Assembly: GCA_019636555.1 (NCBI GenBank) | Contig: JAHBXH010000001.1 | Coordinates: 1-64,000, forward strand | From: Phycisphaeraceae bacterium | GTDB lineage: Bacteria > Planctomycetota > Phycisphaerae > Phycisphaerales > UBA1924 | Direction of reading: 5' to 3' | Length of the DNA stretch: 64,000 bases | In this document: piece after piece, positions 62,399 through 64,000 of the stretch | How positions within the stretch are numbered: the first letter of the stretch is position 1 | How the letters are laid out: each line of letters begins with the position of its first letter | Position numbers and translations under genes: made by a program | The notes under the pieces: generated by a model | The model's database searches: none | Told to the model about the DNA's origin: nothing | What the model saw: only the letters and a program-made list of their open reading frames with translations

Positions 62399-62809
62399 TT
62401 ACACGCGGGCCGAGCGCCGATGGCGGTGCACGGCGCGATCGGTGCGGCTGCGCCGCTTGGGAGACAGTCTTCCAACCGTCGACAATTCGATGGTCTGCCG
62501 TTCCTCACGCTCCACGACCGGCGACGGCGCCTGGATGGGCAGAGGCTGCGCGATCGGCGTGCGAACGACCTTGCGCCGGGGGGCGCGTGCCGCGGCCGAG
62601 CGATCGGCCTGCCAGGCCGCAAGACACAATCCCGGAAGCACAATCGACCCGAGAATGGCGGCGAGCTGCCAAGTGGAAAGCAGCGGCAGTGTCTCGGGCT
62701 GCACGAAGAACCAGACCAGCGCGAGACCCGAAAGCAGGGTCACGCAGGCCGCGGCAATGATCCCCGCGAGACGAATTGAACGAACCATGCGGTGCATGAA
62801 GATCCCCAA
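62399..62809 (-). CDS. Small basic membrane protein, unknown function
   Basis: 136 residues (starts at 62809, 62797 or 62788 are all possible). Two TM helices (LAGIIAAACVTLLSGLALVW; WQLAAILGSIVLPGLCLAAW) are followed by an Arg/Pro-rich cytoplasmic tail. Convergent with dnaN, 19 bases apart. No family was recognised. Confidence 0.55.
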   Translation of the reverse strand: MGIFMHRMVRSIRLAGIIAAACVTLLSGLALVWFFVQPETLPLLSTWQLAAILGSIVLPGLCLAAWQADRSAAARAPRRKVVRTPIAQPLPIQAPSPVVEREERQTIELSTVGRLSPKRRSRTDRAVHRHRRSARV

Positions 62810-62979
62810 GTGTGCCGCGGCGCGCCGCCGGGAGGCAAATCTACACTCCGCGCCGGCGAAGTTCTAGCGATCGCCCGACGGAGCGATCCAACTTCAGAAA
62901 GTTTTGCAAAAGGCGCCGCTGGTTCGGCGCGACCCGATTTGTGAAGAGCCGCAAGAAGGTGTATCGTCCCCACCACGCG

Positions 62980-64000
62980 ATGGCGAAAGTCCGCCACAAG
63001 TTCCGAAGGCTCGCGGCGTTGCCGCTCCTGCTCTGCTGCGCGATCGCGTTCCCTACCGGCGCGCAGACGCAGCCCGCGCCCCAACCCGAGAGGCCGGTCG
63101 GCGCGCCGCCCGCCGAAGGACCTCTGCGGCGCGATGAACCAAAGCCGGGCCCGCCCGATGTGCAGCTCGAAGTCTTCGAGGGTCGGCCCGTGCGCGAGAT
63201 CCGGCTTGTCAAGCCGGTGCGCCCCAAGCAGGAAGACGAACCCGTTACCTACGAGCCCGTGGACAGCGAGACCGCAAAGCTCGTCCGCAACCAGTTGCGA
63301 CTGCGCGAGGGCGCCGCCTACGACCAATCGGTTGTTTCCTCCGACATCACCCGTCTCAACCGCCTCGGCAGATTCAAGCAGGTCGAAACCCGCGCACAGC
63401 CCTACGACGACGGCAGCGTCGCGCTCATCTACATCCTGCAGCTCCAGCCCATCGTGCAGGACGTGCAGAGCGTCGGCAACCGAAAGTTCAGCGACCAGCA
63501 GATCGCCAAGGAAGTGGACATTCTCCGCGGCACGCCCGTCGATCCCCTCCAGCTCGAGCGCGCCTGCCGACGCATCGAGGCGCTTTACCGAAAGAAGGGC
63601 TACTACCTCGCCCGCGTCTCCGTGGAAGAGGAGCAACTCGAGAAGAGCGGCATCGTCATCTTCAACATCCGCGAGGGCGAACGGCTGAAAGTCGTGGATA
63701 TCCGCTTCGAAGGAAACAGGAGCTTCGGCGCGGCCGAGATCCAGCCCGTCATCAAGACCAAGGTCGCGTGGCTCTTCAACCGCGGCCCCCTCGACGACGA
63801 TGTGCTCGACGACGATGTCGGGAGCATCATCCGGTTCTACAAAGACCGCGGCTACCTCGACGTGCGCGTGGACCGGAACATCCGCCCGGCGCCGACTGGC
63901 AAGGAGGCGATTGTCACCTTCCTGATCGACGAGGGCCCGGTGTACACGCTCCGGAGCGTCGAAACTTTCTACATGGAGTTCGCGCGCAGCTTCCCCACAA
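62980..64000 (+). CDS. bamA: Outer membrane assembly factor BamA (POTRA part), 3' end missing
   Basis: The frame runs off the window after about 340 codons. The ATG at 62980 gives a clean signal peptide (FRRLAALPLLLCCAIAFPTG); a GTG at 62941 is in frame. POTRA domains follow: VREIRLVKPVRP and LRLREGAAYDQSVVSSDITR; VQDVQSVGNRKFSDQQIAKE with ACRRIEALYRKKGYYLARV; VVDIRFEGNRSFGAAEIQPV and IIRFYKDRGYLDVRVDRNI. In the cell it folds outer-membrane beta-barrels. The first strand is preceded by a Pro-rich linker. Confidence 0.9.
   Translation, partial: MAKVRHKFRRLAALPLLLCCAIAFPTGAQTQPAPQPERPVGAPPAEGPLRRDEPKPGPPDVQLEVFEGRPVREIRLVKPVRPKQEDEPVTYEPVDSETAKLVRNQLRLREGAAYDQSVVSSDITRLNRLGRFKQVETRAQPYDDGSVALIYILQLQPIVQDVQSVGNRKFSDQQIAKEVDILRGTPVDPLQLERACRRIEALYRKKGYYLARVSVEEEQLEKSGIVIFNIREGERLKVVDIRFEGNRSFGAAEIQPVIKTKVAWLFNRGPLDDDVLDDDVGSIIRFYKDRGYLDVRVDRNIRPAPTGKEAIVTFLIDEGPVYTLRSVETFYMEFARSFPT

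Overview
The window looks like a GC-rich chromosome segment from a planctomycete, most likely of the Phycisphaerae type. The clues are secreted proteins ending in dockerin-like calcium-binding repeats (DLNGDGxVDDADFxxFxxxY), a prepilin-type protein with a [13 protein letters not shown] leader, several membrane proteins with CPxCGY...CPECG zinc ribbons, a fused RNase E/G, and dnaA and dnaN in the same neighbourhood but not adjacent. No rRNA, tRNA or CRISPR array was recognised.

Region 1 (1-7.2 kb) is an eroded accessory island. It holds the end of an HNH-repeat nuclease-like gene, a 7-bp minisatellite of about 40 units, palindromic repeats, an HNH endonuclease with an in-frame stop, a scrap of an OprB porin, two broken dockerin-gene tails, and C-rich composite repeats. 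Set in it is one intact gene: an AbiD/AbiF-type HEPN protein (5191-6102, minus). Directly upstream of that gene are a good promoter and a roughly 58-nt structured RNA ending in a U-run. This is the most interesting system in the window. It resembles the abiF-type RNA/HEPN toxin-antitoxin modules thought to lie near the origin of Cas13. Two very large secreted dockerin proteins (1909-4560 and 7251-11420) flank the island.

Region 2 (11.5-19.1 kb, all minus strand) has a Gfo/Idh/MocA oxidoreductase, an Asn/Gln-rich DUF4142 lipoprotein, a complete bacterial end-joining pair (LigD and Ku), and a Tyr/Gly/Gln-rich BON-domain protein. Region 3 (19.5-30.1 kb) is about surface glycans and secretion: a thioredoxin-reductase-like flavoprotein, two GT4 glycosyltransferases, two tandem hyaluronidase (GH56)-like secreted proteins, a prepilin-like protein, a polytopic GT-C-like enzyme and a UbiA-family polyprenyl-phosphate phosphoribosyltransferase-like protein. 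Region 4 (30.2-48.6 kb) has a large zinc metalloprotease, an OGT-like (GT41) TPR glycosyltransferase, an AraC/GyrI regulator divergent from a DUF1579-VOC fusion, then a minus-strand run of dxr, rne, ptsI, a GT4 enzyme, two lipoproteins and lysS.

Region 5 (48.6-64 kb, mainly plus strand) has a TVP38/VTT membrane protein, dnaA with a 138-bp MITE-like element placed exactly on its stop codon, a Cys-rich protein plus adaptor/ABC/two-permease/lipoprotein operon, transketolase (minus), dnaN, and the start of bamA, which runs off the window. The change from mostly minus to mostly plus transcription near dnaA fits a replication origin close by, but no convincing DnaA-box cluster was found.
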